Of a DNA stretch of 32,616 nt, positions 14,880 through 22,600 are shown piece by piece. The stretch comes from an uncultured bacterium. Lineage in GTDB: Bacteria > Bacillota > Clostridia > Lachnospirales > Anaerotignaceae. Within the stretch, counting starts at the first letter, position 1, and every line of letters begins with the position of its first letter. The notes under the pieces are model-generated. The model worked only from the letters and a program-made list of their open reading frames with translations, did no database searches and had not been told where the DNA came from. The position numbers and the translations under genes are program-made. The stretch spans positions 1 through 32,616 of the forward strand of contig CAJMNV010000005.1 of NCBI GenBank assembly GCA_905214825.1, in the 5' to 3' direction.

Positions 14880-17528
14880 GTGAAACGTAAAATGACAATG
14901 GCATTGGCAGCCATGCTTGTAGCGAGTAGTTTGCCACTGCATACATATGCAGCAACAAGCTTTCAGGATATAAACGACCAACCTTGGGCAACAAGTACCA
15001 TATTATCTGTGGCAGAAAAAGGTCTGATTAGTGGTTACACAGATGGTACATTTCGTGGGCAAAATAATGTCACATACAGCGAAGCCATGCAGATGCTTTA
15101 CAATGTGATGAGCAAAACAGGCAATTTGAAATCTGTTGCACCAAATACCCAAGTGATGTATCAACCTTTGTTGACTTCTTATAAAGTACCCATGTGGGCA
15201 CAATACAGCACATCTTATGGTTTGGCAGCCAATATATTAACTGTAGCAGATGTTGCAAAATTTACAACAAACAATCAGGGTAATGCAGCAACACGACAAG
15301 ATGTTGTGATGATATTTGGCAAAGCATTGTCTGAAAAATATGATATTATGGCAGGTACTGGCGTAAAATATAATGATGCATATGGTATTGCTGATATGGC
15401 AATGCCTTATGTGGATTTGATGACACGTTTGGGTATTGTTTCTGGTGACAATGAAAACAATTTTCATCCAACTGCAAATATCACACGTGCAGAAATGGCT
15501 GTTTTGATGAACAAAACATATGATTTGTTGACAAATGAATTGGCAAATAAAGGAGAAATCACCGCAATTACCAATGATGATGGCATATATTATGATGTGG
15601 ACGTCAAAATGGATAATGGTGAACGCAAAAGATTGACATTGATTGATGGTAAAGTCAAAGTGTATCACAAAGATGGCAAAGAATTGCCAGTAAGCAGTTT
15701 GACAAAAAACGATAAAGTCAGCTTGGTGTTTGATGGTGAAGTGATATCAAAAGTATATCTTTTGGGAGATGAAGTATTTGCAAAAGAAAAATATGATGTT
15801 ACAGGGTATGTGATTACATTCAAAGATAGTTATGTGAATGTAGAAAGTGAAAACACAGGCGATACCACAAAATATGAAATAGACAATGATTGTAAATTCT
15901 ATTTAGATGGCAAAAAAGTCACAGAAAAAGAATTGAAAAAAGTCATTGGTGAAAATTCTGATAAATATGCTTATGTGGGATTGATGACAAGAACCGACAG
16001 CAAAAAGGTAGATGGTACAAGAAAAGATGTGACATATGCAACCGAAATTTATGTAACATTGCAAGAAGAATATACCCGCACAGGCGAAGTCACAGATTTT
16101 AGCAATGACGATGTGTCATATAAAACAACTGGTAGCAGTACAACAAAAGTGGTAAAATTTGATTCTGGTTGTCAATTTTATATTGGAGATGAAAAATCAA
16201 GCATTTCTGATTTGAAAAAATTGGCAGATGGTGGTACAACTTATATCAAAATTACCATAAATAAAAATGAAAAAGCAACAAAGGTTGTGATGTCAGAAGA
16301 CACATTCCAGGATGATGCAAAATCTTCTTCTACTTATACAGTAAAAGGCTTGAACAGAGATCGTATTATCGTATATTTTGGTGGAAATTCAAAAACATAT
16401 GAATTTACTTCCACAAGTGATGTGACATTCTATACTTGGGACGGTAAAAAATTCAGCAATGTCAAATTCAAAACTGCAGAAAGCTATTATGACAATGCAG
16501 ATGGCAGTGTATATGCAAAATTAAATTTGAACAAAGGTGGAAAATTGACAGAAGTGTATTTGGCAGATGATAGAAGTGCTTGGGATGAGGAGGAAGCATC
16601 AGAACGCAAAGGTACTGTAAGTGCTATCAAAGATGGTAAATTGAAATTCCAAACATCTTCCACAGAATACACATTGTTGAATAGCTATAATATAGAAAAA
16701 GATGGAGAAACATTAAATCCTTTGACCATTCAAGGGGTACCAACTTCTTCTTTGACAGTATTGACCAGAATGGCAAACTGCGATGATGTGAAATTATATG
16801 CAGAAATCAAAGCAAATACAGATAACAAAATCACACAGATTGATGCAAAATTGACCGCAGCAAAAGGGAAATTGATAGAATATAACAAAGGTGATAAATT
16901 GCTGACATTGGAAGCTTCCGATGGTTCTCAATTTAAGCTCAATACAATCAGCAATCCCAAAACAAACAGTGATGATTATACTGCGGAGGATATTGCAACA
17001 ACAAAATATATTGGTTCTGGTATTGTATTGGAATTTAACAATGGTGGGGAAGTTGACAAAATCATTGTCAAAGATGGTGCATATAATGGTGGTACAAACC
17101 GTATCAAGGGTGATGCAGAAAGTGCAAAAGATGGTTTGAAATTGTCGGGTTCTTCCAAAACATATCGTATGGATTCCACAACATCTGTCAGCAGCCCCAG
17201 TTTCAATTATACTTCTGTATATACTGTGATAGATATGATTGAAGATAGTGATATGAAAATTTATATTGAAGCGAGTGTAAGCGATACCAATAAGGTAGAA
17301 CACATGACAGCAATAGTCAAAGAAGCAAAAGGCGAATTTGTGGAATATGATAGTGGGAAAGTAAGTATCCGCACAAAATCAGGTAACACATATGCATTTT
17401 ACACAGTTTCTAAATCAAGCTTGGCAAGTGCTTGCGGTGTAAATGATATAGAAAAACTCAATGATAAAAAAGGACAGCAGGTGACACTTTCTTTTGACAG
17501 TCAGGGTGTTGTAGATAAAATCAAATAA
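14880..17528 (+). CDS. Exported S-layer-homology (SLH) domain surface protein with a long repetitive stalk
   Basis: 882 residues from GTG 14880, which sits nine bases after AGGAGG and starts a clean signal peptide (MKRKMTMALAAMLVASSLP, cut near HTYA/ATS at 24). Three SLH-like units follow: FQDINDQPWATSTILSVAEK (about 28-75), a degenerate middle unit (about 95-150), and YVDLMTRLGIVSGDNENNF with TRAEMAVLMNKTY (about 160-205). SLH domains bind pyruvylated wall polymers. The rest is about eight beta-rich units of 70-90 residues with a shared pattern: G-V, short strand, K-Y or T-Y strand, then V-L-F-N-G-V-K-I (for example VSLVFDGEVISKVYL, VTLSFDSQGVVDKIK). No enzyme domain was recognised. It is likely an abundant envelope or S-layer protein. 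An upstream reading to 14757 lacks a ribosome site and is not used. Confidence 0.88.
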   Translation: MKRKMTMALAAMLVASSLPLHTYAATSFQDINDQPWATSTILSVAEKGLISGYTDGTFRGQNNVTYSEAMQMLYNVMSKTGNLKSVAPNTQVMYQPLLTSYKVPMWAQYSTSYGLAANILTVADVAKFTTNNQGNAATRQDVVMIFGKALSEKYDIMAGTGVKYNDAYGIADMAMPYVDLMTRLGIVSGDNENNFHPTANITRAEMAVLMNKTYDLLTNELANKGEITAITNDDGIYYDVDVKMDNGERKRLTLIDGKVKVYHKDGKELPVSSLTKNDKVSLVFDGEVISKVYLLGDEVFAKEKYDVTGYVITFKDSYVNVESENTGDTTKYEIDNDCKFYLDGKKVTEKELKKVIGENSDKYAYVGLMTRTDSKKVDGTRKDVTYATEIYVTLQEEYTRTGEVTDFSNDDVSYKTTGSSTTKVVKFDSGCQFYIGDEKSSISDLKKLADGGTTYIKITINKNEKATKVVMSEDTFQDDAKSSSTYTVKGLNRDRIIVYFGGNSKTYEFTSTSDVTFYTWDGKKFSNVKFKTAESYYDNADGSVYAKLNLNKGGKLTEVYLADDRSAWDEEEASERKGTVSAIKDGKLKFQTSSTEYTLLNSYNIEKDGETLNPLTIQGVPTSSLTVLTRMANCDDVKLYAEIKANTDNKITQIDAKLTAAKGKLIEYNKGDKLLTLEASDGSQFKLNTISNPKTNSDDYTAEDIATTKYIGSGIVLEFNNGGEVDKIIVKDGAYNGGTNRIKGDAESAKDGLKLSGSSKTYRMDSTTSVSSPSFNYTSVYTVIDMIEDSDMKIYIEASVSDTNKVEHMTAIVKEAKGEFVEYDSGKVSIRTKSGNTYAFYTVSKSSLASACGVNDIEKLNDKKGQQVTLSFDSQGVVDKIK

Positions 17529-17532
17529 AATC

Positions 17533-17788
17533 AAGAAAAGGGACGGTTTACCGTCCCTTTTTGGCTGTGAAAAACAGCCAATTTCATCAGCGTATTTGAT
17601 GCCACGACATGTTTTGTAAAAGGAATGGGGACTGCACAAATGCAGCTTTTGCAAAACACTTCGGATTTTGAAAACAAACAATCGTCCGAAACAAAAACAA
17701 AGAAAAAAACAGCCGCAGATGCTGCCTTTCCCCCTGCAAAAGCGTCGTCCTTTCGCCTGCTTCAAAAACAAATCCTGATGAAATTTCA
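17533..17788 (-). ncRNA. Candidate structured non-coding RNA of about 255 nt (class not recognised)
   Basis: No gene fits this stretch, yet it has a consensus promoter (17795-17823), a terminator (17536-17562) and extensive pairing. In plus coordinates: AATTTCATCAG (17580-17590) pairs with CTGATGAAATT (17775-17785), 11 bp, closing about 206 bases. Inside, ATTTG/CAAAT continue this stem. GCGAAA/TTTTGC forms a hairpin (17736-17756) whose loop GGACGAC can pair with GTCGT (about 17603-17607). TTCGGA/TCCGAA close 17660-17690. A 12-position arm (17611-17622 with 17646-17657) encloses CTGCA/TGCAG and a nine-base bulge TCCCCATTC; TCCCC can pair with GGGGGA at about 17729-17734. A further GGCTGT/ACAGCC hairpin sits at 17563-17579. 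It could belong to the raiA RNA class or be an unusual 6S RNA; neither is shown. Confidence 0.7.
17536..17562. terminator. Bidirectional intrinsic terminator (SLH gene and the candidate RNA)
   Basis: AAAAGGGACGGT and ACCGTCCCTTTTT form a near-perfect stem. It ends the SLH gene on the plus strand and, read on the minus strand, would end the RNA that starts near 17788. Confidence 0.9.
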
Positions 17789-17794
17789 TGACTT

Positions 17795-17823
17795 ATTATA
17801 GCCAAAAAACAATGTGTTGTCAA
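17795..17823 (-). promoter_or_regulatory. Consensus sigma-A promoter of the candidate RNA
   Basis: On the minus strand TTGACA and TATAAT are separated by exactly 17 bases, the ideal vegetative promoter. The start would fall near 17788, three bases before the closing stem of the RNA. Confidence 0.85.
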
Positions 17824-17839
17824 ATGGAAGAAATGGGTA

Positions 17840-17869
17840 TTGATAATTTTATGCATTTATGAGTATAAT
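17840..17869 (+). promoter_or_regulatory. Promoter of the radical SAM gene
   Basis: TTGATA and TATAAT are separated by 18 bases. It is divergent from the RNA promoter, with the -35 boxes about 17 bases apart. Confidence 0.75.
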
Positions 17870-17940
17870 GGAGCATAGCCGTAGATACTTTGCGTGCTTT
17901 TTAAAAAAGAAAATATAACAAAAAATAGGAGAGATGAAAT

Positions 17941-18813
17941 ATGAGATATGAAGGAACCGTTTACCGACCACCAAGTGAAGCTGGTAGCTTGATTATACAG
18001 TTGACCATTGGTTGTGCCAGAAATACTTGTACATTTTGTAATATGTATAAAGACAAAAGTTTTCGTATTCGTCCATTGGAAGAAGTTGTGGAAGATTTGG
18101 AAATGGCAAGAAATTATTACAATCGTGTGCAGATACGTCGGATATTCTTGGCAGATGGTGACGCTTTGATTGTAAAAACAGAGGATTTGTTGTATATTTT
18201 GGAAAAATGTCATGCTTACTTTCCAGAGGTGGAACGTATTTCTGTATATGGTGCACCAAAAGATATATTGGGCAAAACACCAGAAGAATTGCGTCAGCTC
18301 AAAGCCGCAGGCTTAGATATGGTATATATGGGGTTGGAAAGTGGCGATGATGATGTGTTGCGTGAAACAAAAAAAGGCGTGACAGCAGAAGAAATGATTG
18401 CTGCAGGGAAAAAAGTGAAAGAGGCAGATATGATATTGTCTATGACATTGATTTCTGGATTGGGTGGTAAAAAAAGATGGAAAGAACACGCACGCAATAG
18501 TGCAAGAGTGGTTTCTGCAATCAAACCGGAATATATCGGATTTTTGACACTAATGATAGAACCAGGAACAGAATTGTATGAACAACATGCCCGTGGTGAA
18601 TTTACATTATTAGACCCACAAGAAGTATTGGACGAAACAGAATTGTTTATCCGTAATGTTGATGCAGAAGGTACGATGTTCCGTGCAAACCATGCATCAA
18701 ATTATATTGCATTGGGTGGTACATTGAACAAAGAAAGAGATGTCATACTGGCACAAATTGAAGAAAGTCGTAAGCGTAGCCGTTTCCGTTCCGATATGTT
18801 CCGTGGCATTTGA
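17941..18813 (+). CDS. Radical SAM protein of unknown substrate
   Basis: 290 residues. The iron-sulfur motif reads GCARNTCTFCNMYKDK (about 24-39), a C-x4-C-x2-C spacing in place of the common C-x3-C-x2-C. I associate this variant with the small Elp3/YgiQ-related group that has a CTFCNMY stretch. FLADGDALIV (about 70), SVYGAP, GLDMVYMGLESGDDDVLRETKKGV (about 122-145) and LISGLGG are standard SAM-barrel segments. No B12 or extra cluster domain is present. ATG follows AGGAGA at good spacing. The membrane gene downstream begins 29 bases after the stop and may be in the same transcript. The substrate is unknown. Confidence 0.88.
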   Translation: MRYEGTVYRPPSEAGSLIIQLTIGCARNTCTFCNMYKDKSFRIRPLEEVVEDLEMARNYYNRVQIRRIFLADGDALIVKTEDLLYILEKCHAYFPEVERISVYGAPKDILGKTPEELRQLKAAGLDMVYMGLESGDDDVLRETKKGVTAEEMIAAGKKVKEADMILSMTLISGLGGKKRWKEHARNSARVVSAIKPEYIGFLTLMIEPGTELYEQHARGEFTLLDPQEVLDETELFIRNVDAEGTMFRANHASNYIALGGTLNKERDVILAQIEESRKRSRFRSDMFRGI

Positions 18814-18841
18814 TATTTGATATCCACAGAGGTTTTGCTTT

Positions 18842-19633
18842 ATGGAGTGGTTGGGAATTGGCATATGGCTGACGGCATATATTTGCATATTTACAACAGC
18901 AGTGACAGGAAGAAAAGGCTGGGCGTTGCTGACAGGGTGGCTTGTTCCCATTGCCGCAATGACAATCGGGTATCATGTGGGGACACAAATCAATGGTTTG
19001 ATGGTATTGATTTGTGTGGTGCAGTTTTTGATTTGCAGGCGTGGTATGGCAGATGTGAAATTATGGGATATACATCGCAGAAAAAAACACCCCATACTAT
19101 TTTGGACAATCTATTTGATGCTTTTGGTTTTGCTGTTGTATGTTTTTTATGGCATGGTTGCATATTTGCCATTGTCTTTGATACAAAGTGAATTCATGCA
19201 AAAAGACATGATAGGAGGAATTGTGCTTGTTCTGTGTTGGCTGAATTATATATATACTCGTATGGTGTATACTGCATTAGACCGTATTTATTGCAAAAAA
19301 CAAGAGTTGCGGTTGATACACTGTCATTGTTTTCGTGCAAATGAAGCAGGGGCAGAGCATAGTTTTCAGAAAAATTATTATCTGGAAGGGATACAAAATG
19401 GTGTGACATATTATTTTCAATTAACCAGAAGGTCGTACCATATATTAAAAAAAGAAGAAAGAATTTGTTTGCAAACACAAACAGGTATTTTTGGCGGATT
19501 GTATGTCAAAGAGTTGGAAAAACAGGAATGGTTGGAACGTGCCAAAGCAGTAGAACGCCGTGATGCCAAAATTGGTATTGTGTTGCTGTGTTTGGTTATG
19601 GCGGCAGGTGTTTGGGTATATTGGATATATTGA
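18842..19633 (+). CDS. Multi-pass membrane protein of unknown function
   Basis: 263 residues. Hydrophobic segments lie at about 4-22, 28-44, 50-65, 84-107 and 121-138; a soluble part of about 100 residues follows, and one last helix lies at about 246-263. The soluble part is rich in aromatic and basic residues (YYLEGIQNGVTYYFQLTRRSYHILKKEERI) and could be a beta fold. No family was recognised. ATG follows AGAGG by about nine bases and the gene ends at a strong terminator. It probably shares the radical SAM transcript; that pairing is the only clue to its role. Confidence 0.75.
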   Translation: MEWLGIGIWLTAYICIFTTAVTGRKGWALLTGWLVPIAAMTIGYHVGTQINGLMVLICVVQFLICRRGMADVKLWDIHRRKKHPILFWTIYLMLLVLLLYVFYGMVAYLPLSLIQSEFMQKDMIGGIVLVLCWLNYIYTRMVYTALDRIYCKKQELRLIHCHCFRANEAGAEHSFQKNYYLEGIQNGVTYYFQLTRRSYHILKKEERICLQTQTGIFGGLYVKELEKQEWLERAKAVERRDAKIGIVLLCLVMAAGVWVYWIY

Positions 19634-19635
19634 TG

Positions 19636-19662
19636 AAAAAGAGAGCTTTGCTCTCTTTTTTT
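19636..19662 (+). terminator. Intrinsic terminator after the membrane gene
   Basis: AAAAAGAGAGC and GCTCTCTTTTT pair around a three-base loop, with further T. Confidence 0.9.
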
Positions 19663-19665
19663 GAT

Positions 19666-19695
19666 GGTATTTTTGTGTCATGTTTTGCATACAAT
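19666..19695 (+). promoter_or_regulatory. Sigma-E-type promoter of spoIID
   Basis: GGTATTT and CATACAAT are separated by 15 bases. The -10 matches the sigma-E pattern exactly, in front of a gene that is sigma-E controlled in Bacillus. Confidence 0.75.
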
Positions 19696-19718
19696 CTTTT
19701 GAGAGGAAGTGGGCAAGC

Positions 19719-20675
19719 ATGGTCAAAAAAATATTTTGGGTGATATTGTGTTATTTGTTTTTGGCGATGATTGGGATACCTTTATTTATAACAGCAGTGA
19801 TGGGTGGTTTTCGCCAAGAACATATACAAGAAGCAAAAGTATTGTATGGTTTACAGGATTATATGCAGGCAGAACAGCAAGAACCAATACCAATACCAGA
19901 ACAAAACGCATTGGAGACATATGTTGTGGGTGTGGTATCGGCAGAAATGCCGGCATCATTTCCTGATGAGGCATTGAAGGCACAAGCTGTGGCGGCAAGA
20001 ACATATCAAATTAGAAAAATGGAAGAAGCGGGTAGTGATAAAGTGTTATATGATGTGGGACAAGCCTATGCAGATGAGGCAGCACAAAGAAAAAAATGGG
20101 GGGCAAAATATGAAACATATGCAAAAAAAATAAAAGATTTGGTTTCGCAAACAAAAGGTGAGATTATGGTGTATGAAGGAGAACCAATATTGGCAGTGTT
20201 TCATGCACAAAGTTGTGGCAAAACAGAAAATTCCGAAAATGTTTGGGTACAGGAAATTCCGTATTTGAAAAGTGTAGACAGTTATGGAGATTTACAAGCA
20301 CCAGATAATACTGTTACCATTACAAAAAGTGCAAAGGTCGTCAAGCAAGCGTTATCTTGCTATGGGGATTTGGGGGTTTCGGCAGAAACATTGTCTTTTG
20401 AAAATATTGTACGCAGTAATGCAGGATACATACAACAGATACAAGTAGGTAAAAAAACATTGACCGGTTTACAAGTGCGGCAAGCATTGGGATTGCGAAG
20501 TGCAGATTTTACAGTCACCAGAAATGGTGATGATTTTGTGTTTACCACAAAAGGGTATGGACATGGTGCGGGTATGAGCCAATATGGTGCAAAAGCACTA
20601 GCAGATGAAGGCATGACATATCATGCAATATTACAACATTATTATACGGGAATTTCTTTTGACCATATTGCATAA
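19719..20675 (+). CDS. spoIID: Stage II sporulation protein D (peptidoglycan lytic transglycosylase)
   Basis: Membrane-anchored enzyme that cuts denuded glycan strands so that the mother-cell membrane can migrate during engulfment; it works with SpoIIM and SpoIIP, which are not in this window. 318 residues from ATG 19719. The N-terminal anchor helix is at about 5-28 (FWVILCYLFLAMIGIPLFI). The SpoIID domain follows: LETYVVGVVSAEMPASFPDEALKAQAVAARTY (about 66-97) carries the family glutamate in SAEMP, then VFHAQSCGKTENSENVW, SYGD, and GYGHGAGMSQYGAKALA (about 275-291) with a C-terminal HYYTG. Longer readings upstream lack a ribosome site. The spoIIQ-like gene follows directly. Confidence 0.95.
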   Translation: MVKKIFWVILCYLFLAMIGIPLFITAVMGGFRQEHIQEAKVLYGLQDYMQAEQQEPIPIPEQNALETYVVGVVSAEMPASFPDEALKAQAVAARTYQIRKMEEAGSDKVLYDVGQAYADEAAQRKKWGAKYETYAKKIKDLVSQTKGEIMVYEGEPILAVFHAQSCGKTENSENVWVQEIPYLKSVDSYGDLQAPDNTVTITKSAKVVKQALSCYGDLGVSAETLSFENIVRSNAGYIQQIQVGKKTLTGLQVRQALGLRSADFTVTRNGDDFVFTTKGYGHGAGMSQYGAKALADEGMTYHAILQHYYTGISFDHIA

Positions 20676-20699
20676 AACACCGTTCGATGGGCAAAACTA
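20670..20699 (+). promoter_or_regulatory. Sigma-F/G-type forespore promoter of the spoIIQ-like gene
   Basis: GCATA and GGCAAAACTA are separated by 15 bases, matching the forespore pattern GYATA, about 15-16 bases, GGNNANANTW. The site overlaps the last codons of spoIID. Confidence 0.7.
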
Positions 20700-20719
20700 G
20701 CCTTGGAGGTGTCAATACA

Positions 20720-21478
20720 ATGAACAATGGAAAAAGAAATGAACGAAAAATGGTAACAATATTGGTTTCTATGGGACTTTGCGTGATTGCGTTGGGTGGT
20801 GGTTTGACATATTATGCCTTAGAAAAAGCCCCCACACAAAAAACAGAAGAAACACAAAAGCAATCTGTGCAAACAGATATGGTTTCTCCTGCAACTGCAC
20901 CCAAAACCCCCAGTTTAGAAACGGCACAGTTGGAACGTGATAAAATGAGTCAAGATGATGGGGAAGAACCCGACAAAAGTGCAGAACAAAAACAATCACC
21001 AAAAAAAGAACCCTCAAAAGCACCAGAGCCAAAACCTGAAAAACAAACCACACAAAAAACAGAATTGACATTTGCATATCCAATCAGTGGCGAAATTGTG
21101 ATGCCTTATAGTGTAGACAAAGCAATTTATGACCCAACATTGGAGCAATACAGAACCAATGATAACATTTGTATTGCAGCACAAGAAGGTACTGCAGTAT
21201 CTGCCGCAGCAGATGGCAAAGTGCTGGAAGTTAAAGATGATGTAGAGTCAGGAAAAACCGTTGTGGTAGAACATGCTGATGGTTGGCGGACTACATACAG
21301 TCCGTTAAGCCAGCAAGAATTGCCAAAAGCAGGAGATACAGTTACAAAAGGACAAATTATCGGAAAATTGGACAAACCTACAAAATATCAAGTGGGGTTG
21401 GGTAGCCATCTGGAATTTTCTCTGGAACATGATGGACAAAAAGTCAATCCACAAGAAAAGTTGGAACGGCACGCATAA
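20720..21478 (+). CDS. spoIIQ: SpoIIQ-like M23-family protein with a degenerate metal site
   Basis: 252 residues: a short basic N-terminus, one transmembrane helix (about 11-34), a Pro/Lys/Glu-rich linker (about 40-115), then a LytM/M23 fold. In M23 enzymes zinc is held by a His and an Asp in H-x-G-I-D-I and by H-x-H. Here the first site reads RTNDNICIAAQEGTAV and the last reads SHLEFSL, so the ligands are largely missing and hydrolysis is unlikely. SpoIIQ of Bacillus is also inactive; it spans the forespore side and joins SpoIIIAH. Its place directly after spoIID and a forespore-type promoter support this identity. ATG 20720 follows GGAGGTG at eight bases; a start at 20687 has no site. Confidence 0.8.
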   Translation: MNNGKRNERKMVTILVSMGLCVIALGGGLTYYALEKAPTQKTEETQKQSVQTDMVSPATAPKTPSLETAQLERDKMSQDDGEEPDKSAEQKQSPKKEPSKAPEPKPEKQTTQKTELTFAYPISGEIVMPYSVDKAIYDPTLEQYRTNDNICIAAQEGTAVSAAADGKVLEVKDDVESGKTVVVEHADGWRTTYSPLSQQELPKAGDTVTKGQIIGKLDKPTKYQVGLGSHLEFSLEHDGQKVNPQEKLERHA

Positions 21479-21508
21479 TTTACAAAAAATAACAAAGTGA
21501 GAGACAAG

Positions 21509-21551
21509 AAGGAGAATATTTTGATTTTCAAAGTGTTCTCCTTTGTATTAT
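21509..21551 (+). terminator. Probable terminator after the spoIIQ-like gene
   Basis: AAGGAGAA and TTCTCCTT pair, with a TTTG/CAAA inner part, followed by TGTATTATTT. The T run is broken, so strength is uncertain. The rest of 21552-21720 is A/T-rich with nothing else recognised. Confidence 0.65.
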
Positions 21552-21741
21552 TTATAATATATAAAAAAAACATTACAATAGAAAAAGAATTGCATGAATA
21601 ATAGAAAAATTTGTAAAAATGACTTTACGAATTTTTGGAAACAAGTTACAATAAAAAATAACTACTCTATCAAAAATGTATGCGTTTTGATATGTTGTAG
21701 TGTATGATAAAAAAACCATTTCTCGGTTAGGGGGTACAGGT

Positions 21742-22266
21742 ATGGAACGATTTTCTATAATAAAAGGAGATATTGTGAAAGCCAAAACAGACGCAATCGT
21801 AAATGCGGCAAATACTTCCCTTTTAGGAGGCGGCGGCGTAGATGGTGCCATTCATCGGGCCGCAGGCAAAGAGTTGTTGGCAGAATGTGAAACATTGGGC
21901 GGTTGCAAAACAGGAGAAGCCAAAATTACAAAAGGTTATAAACTGAAAGCAAAATTTGTCATTCATACACCAGGGCCAATTTGGCGTGGTGGTAGGTGGG
22001 ACGAAGAATTCCTTTTGGCAAATTGTTACCAAAACAGTTTACAGCTGGCAGAACAATACCAAATACAGACGATTGCTTTTCCATCTATCAGTACGGGGGT
22101 ATATCGTTTTCCTGTAAAATTGGCTGCTGAAATTGCCGTCAAAGAAATTATGTCTTATTTAGAACTGCACCCACAGATGCAACAAGTCATTATGGTATGT
22201 TTTGATGATGACACCAAAGCAGCTTATGTACAAGCATTGGAAAAATATAAACAATCACATGTATAA
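21742..22266 (+). CDS. Macrodomain protein (ADP-ribose-binding, probable O-acetyl-ADP-ribose deacetylase type)
   Basis: 174 residues, one macrodomain covering the whole chain. GDIVKAKTDAIVNAANTSLL (about 9-28) and GGGGVDGAIHRAAG (about 29-42) form the ADP-ribose pocket in the YmdB/MacroD style, and FPSISTGVYRFP (about 115-126) is the distal phosphate loop. Such proteins remove ADP-ribose or acetyl groups from ADP-ribose and proteins in the cytosol. ATG 21742 follows AGGGGG; an ATG at 21700 has no site. No ADP-ribosylating partner is nearby, so its target is unknown. The stop is four bases before the DnaA-box-like cluster begins. Confidence 0.93.
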   Translation: MERFSIIKGDIVKAKTDAIVNAANTSLLGGGGVDGAIHRAAGKELLAECETLGGCKTGEAKITKGYKLKAKFVIHTPGPIWRGGRWDEEFLLANCYQNSLQLAEQYQIQTIAFPSISTGVYRFPVKLAAEIAVKEIMSYLELHPQMQQVIMVCFDDDTKAAYVQALEKYKQSHV

Positions 22267-22269
22267 GCA

Positions 22270-22375
22270 ATGTTGAAAAAGATATACACAAATATTGTGG
22301 AAAACTTATATGAACTATCCACAGTAAAAATGTTGAAAAATGAAGTTATACACAGAGTTATCCTCATTATCCCCA
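22270..22375. other. Cluster of DnaA-box-like 9-mers
   Basis: Against TTATCCACA (relaxed: TTWTNCACA) I find TTATACACA (22346), TTTTCCACA on the minus strand (22296-22304), CTATCCACA (22315), TTATCCTCA (22358) and TTATCCCCA (22367). ATATACACA (22282) and TTTTCAACA on the minus strand (near 22271 and 22331) are weaker. Three are packed at 12- and 9-base spacing. The next 180 bases (22376-22562) are extremely A/T-rich, as unwinding regions are. No dnaA or dnaN lies here. Confidence 0.6.
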
Positions 22376-22562
22376 GATACAAGTCATATAAAAACTGTAT
22401 ACAATTTACCTTTTGTTGGCTTTGCATAAAATGAAAAAAAGGTATTTTTTTGAAAAAACAACTAAAATAATCAAAGAAAAATGATACATTCTGTAAACTA
22501 AAAACAGCACAATAGATAAATTGTAAAAAATAGAAAGTTTATCAAAAATTTTTTGATGAAAA

Positions 22563-22591
22563 AAAGGGTTTTCCAAAATCATGGCGAATAA
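22563..22591 (+). promoter_or_regulatory. Sigma-H-type promoter of hpf
   Basis: AAAGGGTTT and GGCGAATAA are separated by 11 bases, matching the sigma-H pattern RNAGGAWWW, 11-12 bases, RNNGAATWW with one mismatch. The Bacillus homologue yvyD is known to use sigma-H and sigma-B. Confidence 0.6.
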
Positions 22592-22600
22592 GTCTTTATA

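Noticed and set aside
17625..17801. Plus-strand reading of about 58 codons inside the candidate RNA
   Set aside because: It has no separated ribosome site (AAAGGA touches the ATG), no domain, and lies in a region whose pairing and opposite-strand promoter are better explained by an RNA.
17415..17856. Minus-strand readings of 89 and 124 codons over the SLH end and the candidate RNA
   Set aside because: They have Cys/Phe-rich composition typical of out-of-frame translation, no ribosome site, and cross the terminator.
22270..22562. Calling the DnaA-box cluster the chromosome origin
   Set aside because: dnaA and dnaN are absent and the genes to the left run toward the site. It is kept as an unexplained cluster, not as oriC.
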